NCBI GenBank assembly: GCA_964019135.1
Contig: OZ025257.1
Span: forward strand, 24,784,352-24,848,351
DNA: 64,000 nt
From: Arenicola marina
Lineage: Eukaryota > Annelida > Polychaeta > Arenicolidae
Direction: 5' to 3'
Positions 23,701 to 39,000 of the stretch are shown here, one piece after another. A program made the position numbers and the translations under genes. The first letter of the stretch is position 1. The number at the start of each line of letters is the position of its first letter. The notes beneath the pieces were generated by a model. The model saw only the letters and a list, made by a program, of their open reading frames with translations. It searched no databases and was not told where the DNA came from.

Positions 23701-24656
23701 CTGGTCCGTACGACATGATACCGGAGGCCTGGCCGGTACGACATGATATCGGAGGCCTGGCCGGTACGACATGATATCGGAGGCCTGGTCCGTACGACAT
23801 GATATCGGAGGTCTGGTCGGTACGACATGATATCGGAGGCCTGGCCGGTGCGACATGATATCGGAGGCCTGGCCGGTGCGACATGATATCGGAGGCCTGG
23901 CCGGTACGACATGATATCGGAGGCCTGGTCCGTACGACATGATATCGGAGGCCTGGCCGGTGCGACATGATATCGGAGGCCTGGCCGGTGCGACATGATA
24001 TCGGAGGCCTGGCCGGTGCGACATGATATCGGGGGCCTGGTCGGTACGACATGACATCGGAGGCCTGGCCGGTACGACATGATATCGGAGGCCTGGTCCG
24101 TACGACATGATATCGGAGGTCTGGTCGGTACGACATGATATCGGAGGCCTGGCCGGTGCGACATGATATCTTAGGCCTGGCCGGTACGACATGATATCGG
24201 AGGCCTGGCCGGTACGACATGATATCGGAGGCCTGGTCCGTACGACATGATATCGGAGGCCTGGCCGGTACGACATGGTATCGGAGGCCTGGTCCGTACG
24301 ACATGATATCGGAGGCCTGGCCGGTACGACATGATATCGGAGGCCTTGTCCGTACGACATGGTATCTAAGGCCTGGCCGGTACGACATGATATCGGAGGC
24401 CTGGTCCGTACGACATGATATCGGAGGCATGGTCCGTACGACATGATATCGGAGGCTTGGCCGGTACGACATGATATCGGAGGCCTGGCCGGTACGACAT
24501 GATATCGGAGGCCTGGCCGGTACGACATGATATCGGAGGCCTGGCCGGTACGACATGATATCGGAGGCCTGGTCCGTACGACATGGTATCTAAGGCCTGG
24601 CCGGTACGACATGATATCGGAGGCATGGTCCGTACGACATGATATCGGAGGCCTGG

Positions 24657-27600
24657 CCGGTACGACATGATATCGGAGGCCTGGTCCGTACGACATGGTA
24701 TCTAAGGCCTGGCCGGTATGACATGATATCGGAGGCCTGGCCGGTACGACATGATATCGGAGGCCTGGCCGGTACGACATGATATCGGAGGCCTGGCCTG
24801 TACGACATGATATCGGAGGCCTGGTCGGTACGACATGATATCGGAGGCCTGGCCGGTACGACATGATATCGGAGGCCTGGCCGGTACGACATGATATCGG
24901 AGGCCTGGCCGGTACGACATGATATCGGAGGCCTGGCCGGTACGACATGATATCGGTGGTTGGTACGACGTGATATCGGAGGTCTGGCCGGTACGATATG
25001 ATATCGGAGGCCTGGCCGGTACGACATGATATCGGAGGCCTGGCCGGTACGACATGATATCGGAGGCCTGGCCGGTACGACATGGTATCGGAGGTCTGGC
25101 CGGTACGACATGATATCGGAGGCCTGGCCGGTACGACATGATATCGGAGGTCGGTACGACGTGATATCGGAGGTCTGGCCGGTACGACATGATATCGGAG
25201 GCCTGGCCGGTACGACATGATATCGGAGGTCGGTACGACGTGATATCGGAGGTCTGGCCGGTACGACATGATATCGGAGGCCTGGCCGGTACGACATGAT
25301 ATCGGAGGCCTGGCCGGTACGACATGGTATCTAAGGCCTGGCCGGTACGACATGGTATCGGAGGCCTGGCCGGTACGACATGATATCGGAGGCCTGGCCG
25401 GTACGACATGATATCGGAGGCCTGGCCGGTACGACATGGTATCGGAGGCCTGGCCGGTACGACATGGTATCGGAGGCCTGGCCGGTACGACATGGTATCG
25501 GAGGCCTGGCCGGCACGACATGGTATCGGAGGCCTGGCCGGTACCACATGGTATCGGAGGCCTGGCCGGTACGACATGATATCGGAGGCCTGGTTGGTAC
25601 GACATGATATCGGAGGCCTGGCCGGTACGACATGATATCGGAGGCCTGGCCGGTACGACATGATATCGGAGGCCTGGCCGGTACGACATGATATCGGAGG
25701 CCTGGTCCGTACGACATGATATCGGAGGCCTGGCCGGTACGACATGGTATCGGAGGCCTGGTCCGTACGACATGATATCGGAGGCCTGGCCGGTACGACA
25801 TGATATCGGAGGCCTGGTCCGTACGACATGGTATCTAAGGCCTGGCCGGTACGACATGATATCGGAGGCCTGGTCCGTACGACATGATATCGGAGGCCTG
25901 GCCGGTACGACATGATATCGGAGGCCTGGCCGGTACGACATGATATCGGAGGCCTGGTCGGTACGACATGATATCGGAGGTCTGGTCCGTACGACATGGT
26001 ATCTAAGGCCTGGCCGGTACGACATGATATCGGAGGCCTGGTCCGTACGACATGATATCGGAGGCCTGGCCGGTACGACATGATATCGGAGGCCTGGCCG
26101 GTACGACATGATATCGGAGGCCTGGCCGGTACGACATGATATCGGAGGCCTGGTCCGTACGACATGGTATCTAAGGCCTGGTCTGTACGACATGATACCG
26201 GAGGCCTGGCCGGTACGACATGATATCGGAGGCCTGGCCGGTGCGACATGATATCGGAGGCCTGGTCCGTACGACATGATATCGGAGGCCTGGCCGGTAC
26301 GACATGATATCGGAGGCCTGGCCGGTACGACATGATATCGGAGGCCTGGTCGGTACGACATGATATCGGAGGCCTGGCCGGTACGACATGATATCGGAGG
26401 CCTGGCCGGTACGACATGATATCGGAGGCCTGGCCGGTACGACATGATATCGGAGGCCTGGCCGGTACGACATGATATCGGTGGTTGGTACGACGTGATA
26501 TCGGAGGTCTGGCCGGTACGATATGATATCGGAGGCCTGGCCGGTACGACATGATATCGGAGGCCTGGCCGGTACGACATGATATCGGAGGCCTGGCCGG
26601 TACGACATGGTATCGGAGGTCTGGCCGGTACGACATGATATCGGAGGCCTGGCCGGTACGACATGATATCGGAGGTCGGTACGACGTGATATCGGAGGTC
26701 TGGCCGGTACGACATGATATCGGAGGCCTGGCCGGTACGACATGATATCGGAGGTCGGTACGACGTGATATCGGAGGTCTGGCCGGTACGACATGATATC
26801 GGAGGCCTGGCCGGTACGACATGATATCGGAGGCCTGGCCGGTACGACATGGTATCGGAGGCCTGGCCGGTACGACATGGTATCGGAGGCCTGGCCGGTA
26901 CGACATGATATCGGAGGCCTGGCCGGTACGACATGATATCGGAGGCCTGGCCGGTACGACATGGTATCGGAGGCCTGGCCGGTACGACATGGTATCGGAG
27001 GCCTGGCCGGTACGACATGGTATCGGAGGCCTGGCCGGCACGACATGGTATCGGAGGCCTGGCCGGTACCACATGGTATCGGAGGCCTGGCCGGTACGAC
27101 ATGATATCGGAGGCCTGGTTGGTACGACATGATATCGGAGGCCTGGCCGGTACGACATGATATCGGAGGCCTGGCCGGTACGACATGATATCGGAGGCCT
27201 GGCCGGTACGACATGATATCGGAGGCCTGGTCCGTACGACATGATATCGGAGGCCTGGCCGGTACGACATGGTATCGGAGGCCTGGTCCGTACGACATGA
27301 TATCGGAGGCCTGGCCGGTACGACATGATATCGGAGGCCTGGTCCGTACGACATGGTATCTAAGGCCTGGCCGGTACGACATGATATCGGAGGCCTGGTC
27401 CGTACGACATGATATCGGAGGCCTGGCCGGTACGACATGATATCGGAGGCCTGGCCGGTACGACATGATATCGGAGGCCTGGTCGGTACGACATGATATC
27501 GGAGGTCTGGTCCGTACGACATGGTATCTAAGGCCTGGCCGGTACGACATGATATCGGAGGCCTGGTCCGTACGACATGATATCGGAGGCCTGGCCGGTA

Positions 27601-27706
27601 CGACATGATATCGGAGGCCTGGCCGGTACGACATGATATCGGAGGCCTGGCCGGTACGACATGATATCGGAGGCCTGGTCCGTACGACATGGTATCTAAG
27701 GCCTGG
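24657..27706. repeat. Satellite B block duplication, 1,525-bp period
   Basis: Two adjacent blocks repeat the same order of variant units at an offset of exactly 1,525 bp, which equals 52 x 28 + 3 x 23. Landmarks include the rare GGTCTGTACGA unit at about 26,179 and 27,704 and the trio of 23-bp units at about 24,950, 25,149 and 25,229, which recur at about 26,475, 26,674 and 26,754. The exact edges are approximate. Confidence 0.85.
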
Positions 27707-30700
27707 TCTGTACGACATGATACCGGAGGCCTGGCCGGTACGACATGATATCGGAGGCCTGGCCGGTGCGACATGATATCGGAGGCCTGGTCCGTACGAC
27801 ATGATATCGGAGGTCTGGTCGGTACGACATGATATCGGAGGCCTGGCCGGTGCGACATGATATCGGAGGCCTGGCCGGTGCGACATGATATCGGAGGCCT
27901 GGCCGGTACGACATGATATCGGAGGCCTGGTCCGTACGACATGATATCGGAGGCCTGGCCGGTACGACATGATATCGGAGGCCTGGCCGGTGCGACATGA
28001 TATCGGAGGCCTGGCCGGTGCGACATGATATCGGAGGCCTGGCCGGTACGATATGATATCGGAGGCCTGGTCCGTACGACATGATATCGGAGGCCTGGCC
28101 GGTACGACATGGTATCGGAGGCCTGGTCCGTACGACATGATATCGGAGGCCTGGCCGGTACGACATGATATCGGAGGCCTGGTCCGTACGACATGGTATC
28201 TAAGGCCTGGCCGGTACGACATGATATCGGAGGCCTGGTCCGTACGACATGATATCGGAGGCTTGGCCGGTACGACATGATATCGGAGGCCTGGCCGGTA
28301 CGACATGATATCGGAGGCCTGGCCGGTACGACATGATATCGGAGGCCTGGTCCGTACGACATGGTATCTAAGGCCTGGCCGGTACGACATGATATCGGTG
28401 GTCTGGTCCGTACGACATGATATCGGAGGCCTGGCCGGTACGACATGATATCGGAGGCCTGGCCGGTACGACATGATATCGGAGGCCTGGTCGGTACGAC
28501 ATGATATCGGACGTCTGGTCCGTACGACATGGTATCTAAGGCCTGGCCGGTACGACATGATATCGGAGGCCTGGTCCGTACGACATGATATCGGAGGCCT
28601 GGCCGGTACGACATGATATCGGAGGCCTGGCCGGTACGACATGATATCGGAGGCCTGGCCGGTACGACATGATATCGGAGGCCTGGTCCGTACGACATGG
28701 TATCTAAGGCCTGGTCCGTACGACATGATACCGGAGGCCTGGCCGGTACGACATGATATCGGAGGCCTGGCCGGTACGACATGATATCGGAGGCCTGGTC
28801 CGTACGACATGATATCGGAGGTCTGGTCGGTACGACATGATATCGGAGGCCTGGCCGGTGCGACATGATATCGGAGGCCTGGCCGGTGCGACATGATATC
28901 GGAGGCCTGGCCGGTACGACATGATATCGGAGGCCTGGTCCGTACGACATGATATCGGAGGCCTGGCCTTTGCGACATGATATCGGAGGCCTGGCCGGTG
29001 CGACATGATATCGGAGGCCTGGCCGGTGCGACATGATATCGGGGGCCTGGCCGGTACGACATGACATCGGAGGCCTGGCCGGTACGACATGATATCGGAG
29101 GCCTGGTCCGTACGACATGATATCGGAGGTCTGGTCGGTACGACATGATATCGGAGGCCTGGCCAGTGCGACATGATATCGGAGGCCTGGCCGGTACGAC
29201 ATGATATCGGAGGCCTGGCCGGTACGACATGATATCGGAGGCCTGGTCCGTACGACATGATATCGGGGGCCTGGCCGGTACGACATGGTATCGGAGGCCT
29301 GGTCCGTACGACATGATATCGGAGGCCTGGCCGGTACGACATGATATCGGAGGCCTGGTCCGTACGACATGATATCGGAGGCCTGGTCCGTACGACATGA
29401 TATCGGAGGCCTGGCCGGTACGACATGGTATCGGAGGCCTGGTCCGTACGACATGATATCGGAAGCCTGGCCGGTACGACATGATATCGGAGGCCTGGTC
29501 CGTACGACATGGTATCTAAGGCCTGGCCGGTACGACATGACATCGGAGGCCTGGTCCGTACGACATGATATCGGAGGCATGGTCCGTACGACATGATATC
29601 GGAGGCTTGGCCGGTACGACATGATATCGGAGGCCTGGCCGGTACGACATGATATCGGAGGCCTGGCCGGTACGACATGATATCGGAGGCCTGGCCGGTA
29701 CGACATGATATCGGAGGCCTGGTCGGTACGACATGATATCGGAGGTCTGGTCCGTACGACATGGTATCTAAGGCCTGGCCGGTACGACATGATATCGGAA
29801 GCCTGGTCCGTACGACATGATATCGGAGGCCTGGCCGGTACGACATGATATCGGAGGCCTGGCCGGTACGACATGATATCGGAGGCCTGGCCGGTACGAC
29901 ATGATATCGGAGGCCTGGTCCGTACGACATGGTATCTAAGGCTTGGTCCGTACGACATGATACCGGAGGCCTGGCCGGTACGACATGATATCGGAGGCCT
30001 GGCCGGTACGACATGATGTCGGAGGCCTGGTCCGTACGACATGATATCGGAGGTCTGGTCGGTACGACATGATATCGGAGGCCTGGCCGGTGCGACATGA
30101 TATCGGAGGCCTGGCCGGTGCGACATGATATCGGAGGCCTGGCCGGTACGACATGATATCGGAGGCCTGGTCCGTACGACATGATATCGGAGGCCTGGCC
30201 GGTGCGACATGATATCGGAGGCCTGGCCGGTGCGACATGATATCGGAGGCCTGGCCGGTGCGACATGATATCGGGGGCCTGGCCGGTACGACATGACATC
30301 GGAGGCCTGGCCGGTACGACATGATATCGGAGGCCTGGTCCGTACGACATGATATCGGAGGTCTGGTCGGTACGACATGATATCGGAGGCCTGGCCGGTG
30401 CGACATGATATCGGAGGCCTGGCCGGTACGACATGATATCGGAGGCCTGGTCGGTACGACATGATATCGGAGGCCTGGCCGGTGCGACATGATATCGGAG
30501 GCCTGGCCGGTGCGACATGATATCGGAGGCCTGGCCGGTACGACATGATATCGGAGGCCTGGTCCGTACGACATGATATCGGAGGCCTGGCCGGTGCGAC
30601 ATGATATCGGAGGCCTGGCCGGTGCGACATGATATCGGAGGCCTGGCCGGTGCGACATGATATCGGGGGCCTGGCCGGTACGACATGACATCGGAGGCCT

Positions 30701-33700
30701 GGCCGGTACGACATGATATCGGAGGCCTGGTCCGTACGACATGATATCGGAGGCCTGGCCGGTACGACATGATATCGGAGGCCTGGTCCGTACGACATGA
30801 TATCGGAGGCCTGGCCGGTACGACATGATATCGGAGGCCTGGTCCGTACGACATGGTATCTAAGGCCTGGCCGGTACGACATGATATCGGAGGCCTGGTC
30901 CGTACGACATGATATCGGAGGCCTGGTCCGTACGACATGATATCGGAGGCCTGGCCGGTACGACATGGTATCGGAGGCCTGGTCCGTACGACATGATATC
31001 GGAGGCCTGGCCGGTACGACATGATATCGGAGGCCTGGTCCGTACGACATGGTATCTAAGGCCTGGCCGGTACGACATGATATCGGAGGCCTGGTCCGTT
31101 CGACATGATATCGGAGGCATGGTCCGTACGACATGATATCGGAGGCTTGGCCGGTACGACATGATATCGGAGGCCTGGCCGGTACGACATGATATCGGAG
31201 GCCTGGTCCGTACGACATGGTATCTAAGGCCTGGCCGGTACGACATGATATCGGAGGCCTGGTTCGTACGACATGATATCGGAGGCCTGGCCGGTACGAC
31301 ATGATATCGGAGGCCTGGCCGGTACGACATGATATCGGAGGCCTGGTCGGTACGACATGATATCGGAGGCCTGGTCCGTACGACATGATATCGGAGGCCT
31401 GGCCGGTGCGACATGATATCGGAGGCCTGGCCGGTGCGACATGATATCGGAGGCCTGGCCGGTGCGACATGATATCGGGGGCCTGGCCGGTACGACATGA
31501 CATCGGAGGCCTGGCCGGTACGACATGATATCGGAGGCCTGGTCCGTACGACATGATATCGGAGGTCTGGTCGGTACGACATGATATCGGAGGCCTGGCC
31601 GGTGCGACATGATATCGGAGGCCTGGCCGGTACGACATGATATCGGAGGCCTGGCCGGTACGACATGATATCGGAGGCCTGGTCCGTACGACATGATATC
31701 GGAGGCCTGGCGGGTACGACATGGTATCGGAGGCCTGGTCCGTACGACATGATATCGGAGGCCTGGCCGGTACGACATGGTATCGGAGGCCTGGTCCGTA
31801 CGACATGATATCGGAGGCCTGGCCGGTACGACATGATATCGGAGGCCTGGTCCGTACGACATGGTATCTAAGGCCTGGCCGGTACGACATGATATCGGAG
31901 GCCTGGTCCGTACGACATGATATCGGAGGCCTGGCCGGTACGACATGATATCGGAGGCCTGGCCGGTACGACATGATATCGGAGGCCTGGCCGGTACGAC
32001 ATGATATCGGAGGCCTGGTCCGTACGACATGGTATCTAAGGCCTGGCCGGTACGACATGATATCGGAGGCCTGGTCCGTACGACATGATATCGGAGGCCT
32101 GGCCGGTACGACATGATATCGGAGGCCTGGTCCGTACGACATGGTATCTAAGGCCTGGCCGGTACGACATGATATCGGAGGCCTGGTTCGTACGACATGA
32201 TATCGGAGGCCTGGCCGGTACGACATGATATCGGAGGCCTGGCCGGTACGACATGATATCGGAGGCCTGGTCGGTACGACATGATATCGGAGGTCTGGTC
32301 CGTACGACATGGTATCTAAGGCCTGGCCGGTACGACATGATATCGGAGGCCTGGTCCGTACGACATGATATCGGAGGCCTGGCCGGTACGACATGATATC
32401 GGAGGCCTGGCCGGTACGACATGATATCGGAGGCCTGGCCGGTACGACATGATATCGGAGGCCTGGTCCGTACGACATGGTATCTAAGGCCTGGTCCGTA
32501 CGACATGATACCGGAGGCCTGGCGGGTACGACATGATATCGGAGGCCTGGCCGGTACGACATGATATCGGAGGCCTGGTCCGTACGACATGATATCGGAG
32601 GTCTGGTCGGTACGACATGATATCGGAGGCCTGGCCGGTGCGACATGATATCGGAGGCCTGGCCGGTGCGACATGATATCGGAGGCCTGGCCGGTACGAC
32701 ATGATATCGGAGGCCTGGTCCGTACGACATGATATCGGAGGCCTGGCCGGTGCGACATGATATCGGAGGCCTGGCCGGTGCGACATGATATCGGAGGCCT
32801 GGCCGGTGCGACATGATATCGGGGGCCTGGCCGGTACGACATGACATCGGAGGCCTGGCCGGTACGACATGATATCGGAGGCCTGGTCCGTACGACATGA
32901 TATCGGAGGTCTGGTCGGTACGACATGATATCGGAGGCCTGGCCGGTGCGACATGATATCGGAGGCCTGGCCGGTACGACATGATATCGGAGGCCTGGCC
33001 GGTACGACATGATATCGGAGGCCTGGTCCGTACGACATGATATCGGAGGCCTGGCGGGTACGACATGGTATCGGAGGCCTGGTCCGTACGACATGATATC
33101 GGAGGCCTGGCCGGTACGACATGATATCGGAGGCCTGGTCCGTACGACATGGTATCTAAGGCCTGGCCGGTACGACATGATATCGGAGGCCTGGTCCGTA
33201 CGACATGATATCGGAGGCCTGGCCGGTACGACATGATATCGGAGGCCTGGCCGGTACGACATGATATCGGAGGCCTGGCCGGTACGACATGATATCGGAG
33301 GCCTGGTCCGTACGACATGGTATCTAAGGCCTGGCCGGTACGACATGATATCGGAGGCCTGGTCCGTACGACATGATATCGGAGGCCTGGCCGGTACGAC
33401 ATGATATCGGAGGCCTGGTCGGTACGACATGATATCGGAGGCCTGGCCGGTGCGACATGATATCGGAGGCCTGGCCGGTACGACATGATATCGGAGGCCT
33501 GGTCGGTACGACATGATATCGGAGGTCTGGTCCGTACGACATGGTATCTAAGGCCTGGCCGGTACGACATGATATCGGAGGCCTGGTCCGTACGACATGA
33601 TATCGGAGGCCTGGCCGGTACGACATGATATCGGAGGCCTGGCCGGTACGACATGATATCGGAGGCCTGGCCGGTACGACATGATATCGGAGGCCTGGTC

Positions 33701-36099
33701 CGTACGACATGGTATCTAAGGCCTGGTCCGTACGACATGATACCGGAGGCCTGGCCGGTACGACATGATATCGGAGGCCTGGCCGGTACGACATGATATC
33801 GGAGGCCTGGTCCGTACGACATGATATCGGAGGTCTGGTCGGTACGACATGATATCGGAGGCCTGGCCGGTGCGACATGATATCGGAGGCCTGGCCGGTG
33901 CGACATGATATCGGAGGCCTGGCCGGTACGACATGATATCGGAGGCCTGGTCCGTACGACATGATATCGGAGGCCTGGCCGGTGCGACATGATATCGGAG
34001 GCCTGGCCGGTACGACATGATATCGGAGGCCTGGCCGGTGCGACATGATATCGGGGGCCTGGCCGGTACGACATGACATCGGAGGCCTGGCCGGTACGAC
34101 ATGATATCGGAGGCCTGGTCCGTACGACATGATATCGGAGGTCTGGTCGGTACGACATGATATCGGAGGCCTGGCCGGTGCGACATGATATCGGAGGCCT
34201 GGCCGGTACGACATGATATCGGAGGCCTGGCCGGTACGACATGATATCGGAGGCCTGGTCCGTACGACATGATATCGGAGGCCTGGCGGGTACGACATGG
34301 TATCGGAGGCCTGGTCCGTACGACATGATATCGGAGGCCTGGCCGGTACGACATGATATCGGAGGCCTGGTCCGTACGACATGGTATCTAAGGCCTGGCC
34401 GGTACGACATGATATCGGAGGCCTGGTCCGTACGACATGATATCGGAGGCCTGGCCGGTACGACATGATATCGGAGGCCTGGCCGGTACGACATGATATC
34501 GGAGGCCTGGCCGGTACGACATGATATCGGAGGCCTGGTCCGTACGACATGGTATCTAAGGCCTGGCCGGTACGACATGATATCGGAGGCCTGGTCCGTA
34601 CGACATGATATCGGAGGCCTGGCCGGTACGACATGATATCGGAGGCCTGGTCGGTACGACATGATATCGGAGGCCTGGCCGGTGCGACATGATATCGGAG
34701 GCCTGGCCGGTGCGACATGATATCGGAGGCCTGGCCGGTACGACATGATATCGGAGGCCTGGTCCGTACGACATGATATCGGAGGCCTGGCCGGTGCGAC
34801 ATGATATCGGAGGCCTGGCCGGTGCGACATGATATCGGAGGCCTGGCCGGTGCGACATGATATCGGGGGCCTGGCCGGTACGACATGACATCGGAGGCCT
34901 GGCCGGTACGACATGATATCGGAGGCCTGGTCCGTACGACATGATATCGGAGGTCTGGTCGGTACGACATGATATCGGAGGCCTGGCCGGTGCGACATGA
35001 TATCGGAGGCCTGGCCGGTACGACATGATATCGGAGGCCTGGCCGGTACGACATGATATCGGAGGCCTGGTCCGTACGACATGATATCGGAGGCCTGGCG
35101 GGTACGACATGGTATCGGAGGCCTGGTCCGTACGACATGATATCGGAGGCCTGGTCCGTTCGACATGATATCGGAGGCATGGTCCGTACGACATGATATC
35201 GGAGGCTTGGCCGGTACGACATGATATCGGAGGCCTGGCCGGTACGACATGATATCGGAGGCCTGGTCCGTACGACATGGTATCTAAGGCCTGGCCGGTA
35301 CGACATGATATCGGAGGCCTGGTTCGTACGACATGATATCGGAGGCCTGGCCGGTACGACATGATATCGGAGGCCTGGCCGGTACGACATGATATCGGAG
35401 GCCTGGTCGGTACGACATGATATCGGAGGTCTGGTCCGTACGACATGGTATCTAAGGCCTGGCCGGTACGACATGATATCGGAGGCCTGGTCCGTACGAC
35501 ATGATATCGGAGGCCTGGCCGGTACGACATGATATCGGAGGCCTGGCCGGTACGACATGATATCGGAGGCCTGGCCGGTACGACATGATATCGGAGGCCT
35601 GGTCCGTACGACATGGTATCTAAGGCCTGGTCCGTACGACATGATACCGGAGGCCTGGCCGGTACGACATGATATCGGAGGCCTGGCCGGTACGACATGA
35701 TATCGGAGGCCTGGTCCGTACGACATGATATCGGAGGTCTGGTCGGTACGACATGATATCGGAGGCCTGGCCGGTGCGACATGATATCGGAGGCCTGGCC
35801 GGTGCGACATGATATCGGAGGCCTGGCCGGTACGACATGATATCGGAGGCCTGGTCCGTACGACATGATATCGGAGGCCTGGCCGGTGCGACATGATATC
35901 GGAGGCCTGGCCGGTGCGACATGATATCGGAGGCCTGGCCGGTGCGACATGATATCGGGGGCCTGGCCGGTACGACATGACATCGGAGGCCTGGCCGGTA
36001 CGACATGATATCGGAGGCCTGGTCCGTACGACATGATATCGGAGGTCTGGTCGGTACGACATGATATCGGAGGCCTGGCCGGTGCGACATGATATCGGA

Positions 36100-39000
36100 G
36101 GCCTGGCCGGTACGACATGATATCGGAGGCCTGGCCGGTACGACATGATATCGGAGGCCTGGTCCGTACGACATGATATCGGAGGCCTGGCGGGTACGAC
36201 ATGGTATCGGAGGCCTGGTCCGTACGACATGATATCGGAGGCCTGGCCGGTACGACATGATATCGGAGGCCTGGTCCGTACGACATGGTATCTAAGGCCT
36301 GGCCGGTACGACATGATATCGGAGGCCTGGTCCGTACGACATGATATCGGAGGCCTGGCCGGTACGACATGATATCGGAGGCCTGGCCGGTACGACATGA
36401 TATCGGAGGCCTGGCCGGTACGACATGATATCGGAGGCCTGGTCCGTACGACATGGTATCTAAGGCCTGGCCGGTACGACATGATATCGGAGGCCTGGTC
36501 CGTACGACATGATATCGGAGGCCTGGCCGGTACGACATGATATCGGAGGCCTGGTCGGTACGACATGATATCGGAGGCCTGGCCGGTGCGACATGATATC
36601 GGAGGCCTGGCCGGTGCGACATGATATCGGAGGCCTGGCCGGTACGACATGATATCGGAGGCCTGGTCCGTACGACATGATATCGGAGGCCTGGCCGGTG
36701 CGACATGATATCGGAGGCCTGGCCGGTGCGACATGATATCGGAGGCCTGGCCGGTGCGACATGATATCGGAGGCCTGGCCGGTGCGACATGATATCGGAG
36801 GCCTGGCCGGTGCGACATGATATCGGAGGCCTGGCCGGTACGACATGATATCGGAGGCCTGGTCCGTACGACATGATATCGGAGGCCTGGCCGGTGCGAC
36901 ATGATATCGGAGGCCTGGCCGGTGCGACATGATATCGGAGGCCTGGCCGGTGCGACATGATATCGGGGGCCTGGCCGGTACGACATGACATCGGAGGCCT
37001 GGCCGGTACGACATGATATCGGAGGCCTGGTCCGTACGACATGATATCGGAGGTCTGGTCGGTACGACATGATATCGGAGGCCTGGCCGGTGCGACATGA
37101 TATCGGAGGCCTGGCCGGTACGACATGATATCGGAGGCCTGGCCGGTACGACATGATATCGGAGGCCTGGCCGGTACGACATGATATCGGAGGCCTGGCC
37201 GGTACGACATGATATCGGAGGCCTGGTCCGTACGACATGGTATCTAAGGCCTGGTCCGTACGACATGATACCGGAGGCCTGGCCGGTACGACATGATATC
37301 GGAGGCCTGGCCGGTACGACATGATATCGGAGGCCTGGTCCGTACGACATGATATCGGAGGTCTGGTCGGTACGACATGATATCGGAGGCCTGGCCGGTG
37401 CGACATGATATCGGAGGCCTGGCCGGTGCGACATGATATCGGAGGCCTGGCCGGTACGACATGATATCGGAGGCCTGGTCCGTACGACATGATATCGGAG
37501 GCCTGGCCGGTGCGACATGATATCGGAGGCCTGGCCGGTGCGACATGATATCGGAGGCCTGGCCGGTGCGACATGATATCGGGGGCCTGGCCGGTACGAC
37601 ATGACATCGGAGGCCTGGCCGGTACGACATGATATCGGAGGCCTGGTCCGTACGACATGATATCGGAGGTCTGGTCGGTACGACATGATATCGGAGGCCT
37701 GGCCGGTGCGACATGATATCGGAGGCCTGGCCGGTACGACATGATATCGGAGGCCTGGCCGGTACGACATGATATCGGAGGCCTGGTCCGTACGACATGA
37801 TATCGGAGGCCTGGCGGGTACGACATGGTATCGGAGGCCTGGTCCGTACGACATGATATCGGAGGCCTGGCCGGTACGACATGATATCGGAGGCCTGGTC
37901 CGTACGACATGGTATCTAAGGCCTGGCCGGTACGACATGATATCGGAGGCCTGGTCCGTACGACATGATATCGGAGGCCTGGCCGGTACGACATGATATC
38001 GGAGGCCTGGCCGGTACGACATGATATCGGAGGCCTGGCCGGTACGACATGATATCGGAGGCCTGGTCCGTACGACATGGTATCTAAGGCCTGGCCGGTA
38101 CGACATGATATCGGAGGCCTGGGCCGTACGACATGATATCGGAGGCCTGGCCGGTACGACATGATATCGGAGGCCTGGTCGGTACGACATGATATCGGAG
38201 GCCTGGCCGGTGCGACATGATATCGGAGGCCTGGCCGGTGCGACATGATATCGGAGGCCTGGCCGGTACGACATGATATCGGAGGCCTGGTCCGTACGAC
38301 ATGATATCGGAGGCCTGGCCGGTGCGACATGATATCGGAGGCCTGGCCGGTGCGACATGATATCGGAGGCTTGGCCGGTGCGACATGATATCGGGGGCCT
38401 GGCCGGTACGACATGACATCGGAGGCCTGGCCGGTACGACATGATATCGGAGGCCTGGTCCGTACGACATGATATCAGAGGTCTGGTCGGTACGACATGA
38501 TATCGGAGGCCTGGCCGGTGCGACATGATATCGGAGGCCTGGCCGGTACGACATGATATCGGAGGCCTGGCCGGTACGACATGATATCGGAGGCCTGGTC
38601 CGTACGACATGATATCGGAGGCCTGGCCGGTACGACATGGTATCGGAGGCCTGGTCCGTACGACATGATATCGGAGGCCTGGCCGGTACGACATGATATC
38701 GGAGGCCTGGTCCGTACGACATGGTATCTAAGGCCTGGCCGGTACGACATGATATCGGAGGCCTGGTCCGTACGACATGATATCGGAGGCCTGGTCCGTA
38801 CGACATGATATCGGAGGCCTGGCCGGTACGACATGGTATCGGAGGCCTGGTCCGTACGACATGATATCGGAGGCCTGGCCGGTACGACATGATATCGGAG
38901 GCCTGGTCCGTACGACATGGTATCTAAGGCCTGGCCGGTACGACATGATATCGGAGGCCTGGTCCGTTCAACATGATATCGGAGGCATGGTCCGTACGAC

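Noticed and set aside
22327..35250. Giant repetitive protein gene on the minus strand (28-residue repeats)
   Set aside because: The frame is entirely tandem satellite, every frame of the unit is open, variants place TAG freely in the other frames, and it begins and ends inside the array with no unique coding sequence, splice pattern or polyadenylation context.
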